DNA from: JAVBOP01 sp031550405
GTDB taxonomy: Bacteria > Bacteroidota > Ignavibacteria > Kapaibacteriales > UBA2268
Direction of reading: 5' to 3'
DNA: 23,265 nucleotides
NCBI GenBank assembly: GCA_031550405.1
Contig: JAVBOP010000082.1
Coordinates: 1-23,265 of the forward strand
Below, piece after piece: positions 23,220 through 23,265 of the stretch. A program made the translations under genes and the position numbers. The notes beneath the pieces were generated by a model. It had not been told where the DNA came from. It saw only the letters and a program-made list of their open reading frames with translations, and did no database searches. Every line of letters begins with the position of its first letter. The stretch's first letter is position 1.

Positions 23220-23265
23220 ATGTGTGAAGAAAATGAATGTAAATATTGCCTCAGCCATAATATCA
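23220..23265 (+). CDS. Possible 5' end of a gene cut by the window edge
   Basis: An ATG at 23220, 44 nt after the -7 element, reads MCEENECKYCLSHN and stays open to the last base, with a CxxC (CKYC). A second ATG at 23233 in another frame (MNVNIASAIIS) is also open. Fifteen codons are too few to decide, and no SD is present. Only the promoter position supports a gene start here. Confidence 0.25.
   Translation, partial: MCEENECKYCLSHNI

Overview
The window looks like a low-GC, strongly AT-rich chromosome from the Bacteroidota/FCB group. Three things point there. A 1,729-residue gingipain-like C25 peptidase and a secreted protein with a C-terminal sorting domain both indicate a type IX secretion system (T9SS). 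Several intergenic regions carry the Bacteroidota -7 element TAnnTTTG. Many starts lack a good Shine-Dalgarno (SD) sequence. The FlgD-like end of the peptidase and the style of the sorting domain would suit a deep branch such as Kapabacteria or Ignavibacteria, but the sequence alone does not settle this.

Layout. (1) 1-1962: an MFS exporter on the minus strand. It has a near-perfect Bacteroidota promoter about 230 nt upstream, a long leader with a tiny ORF and a hairpin, and a possible LuxR-type HTH remnant further upstream. (2) 1963-9680, plus strand: the C25 peptidase (PorU/PorU2-like), a branched-chain aminotransferase (ilvE) and a metal-dependent amidohydrolase resembling aminodeoxyfutalosine deaminase. 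(3) 9780-14169, minus strand: a run mscL > ispH > UPF0173 metallo-hydrolase, then the T9SS cargo protein. A bidirectional terminator at 9729-9763 separates it from block 2. (4) 14593-18007, plus strand: a TerC-family membrane protein, an FKBP-type lipoprotein and murE (meso-DAP type by its DNPR motif). (5) 18377-19589: overlapping rimM-trmD. (6) 19590-20214: gene-poor, holding a 3' half of a tRNA-Lys(CTT) with its own terminator but no 5' half, which looks like an attachment-site relic. (7) 20215-21231: ddl. (8) 21325-23071: three consecutive predicted lipoproteins. They are a seven-blade Reg_prop beta-propeller interrupted by an in-frame TAG, a 199-residue protein with an OB/NTR-like look, and a 46-residue lipoprotein. 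A promoter and a possible gene start lie at the right edge.

Most genes are housekeeping: cell wall (murE, ddl), isoprenoid, ribosome and tRNA maturation, amino acid, osmotic and metal stress. They are dispersed rather than in their usual clusters. No CRISPR array, intact transposase or obvious defence system was seen. The most unusual material is between the genes and in the lipoprotein block: a short AT-rich repeat family next to gene ends and one gene start (one pair is identical over 22 nt in inverted orientation), the truncated tRNA, the leader of the exporter gene, and the amber codon that replaces a conserved Trp in a propeller that otherwise reads through intact.
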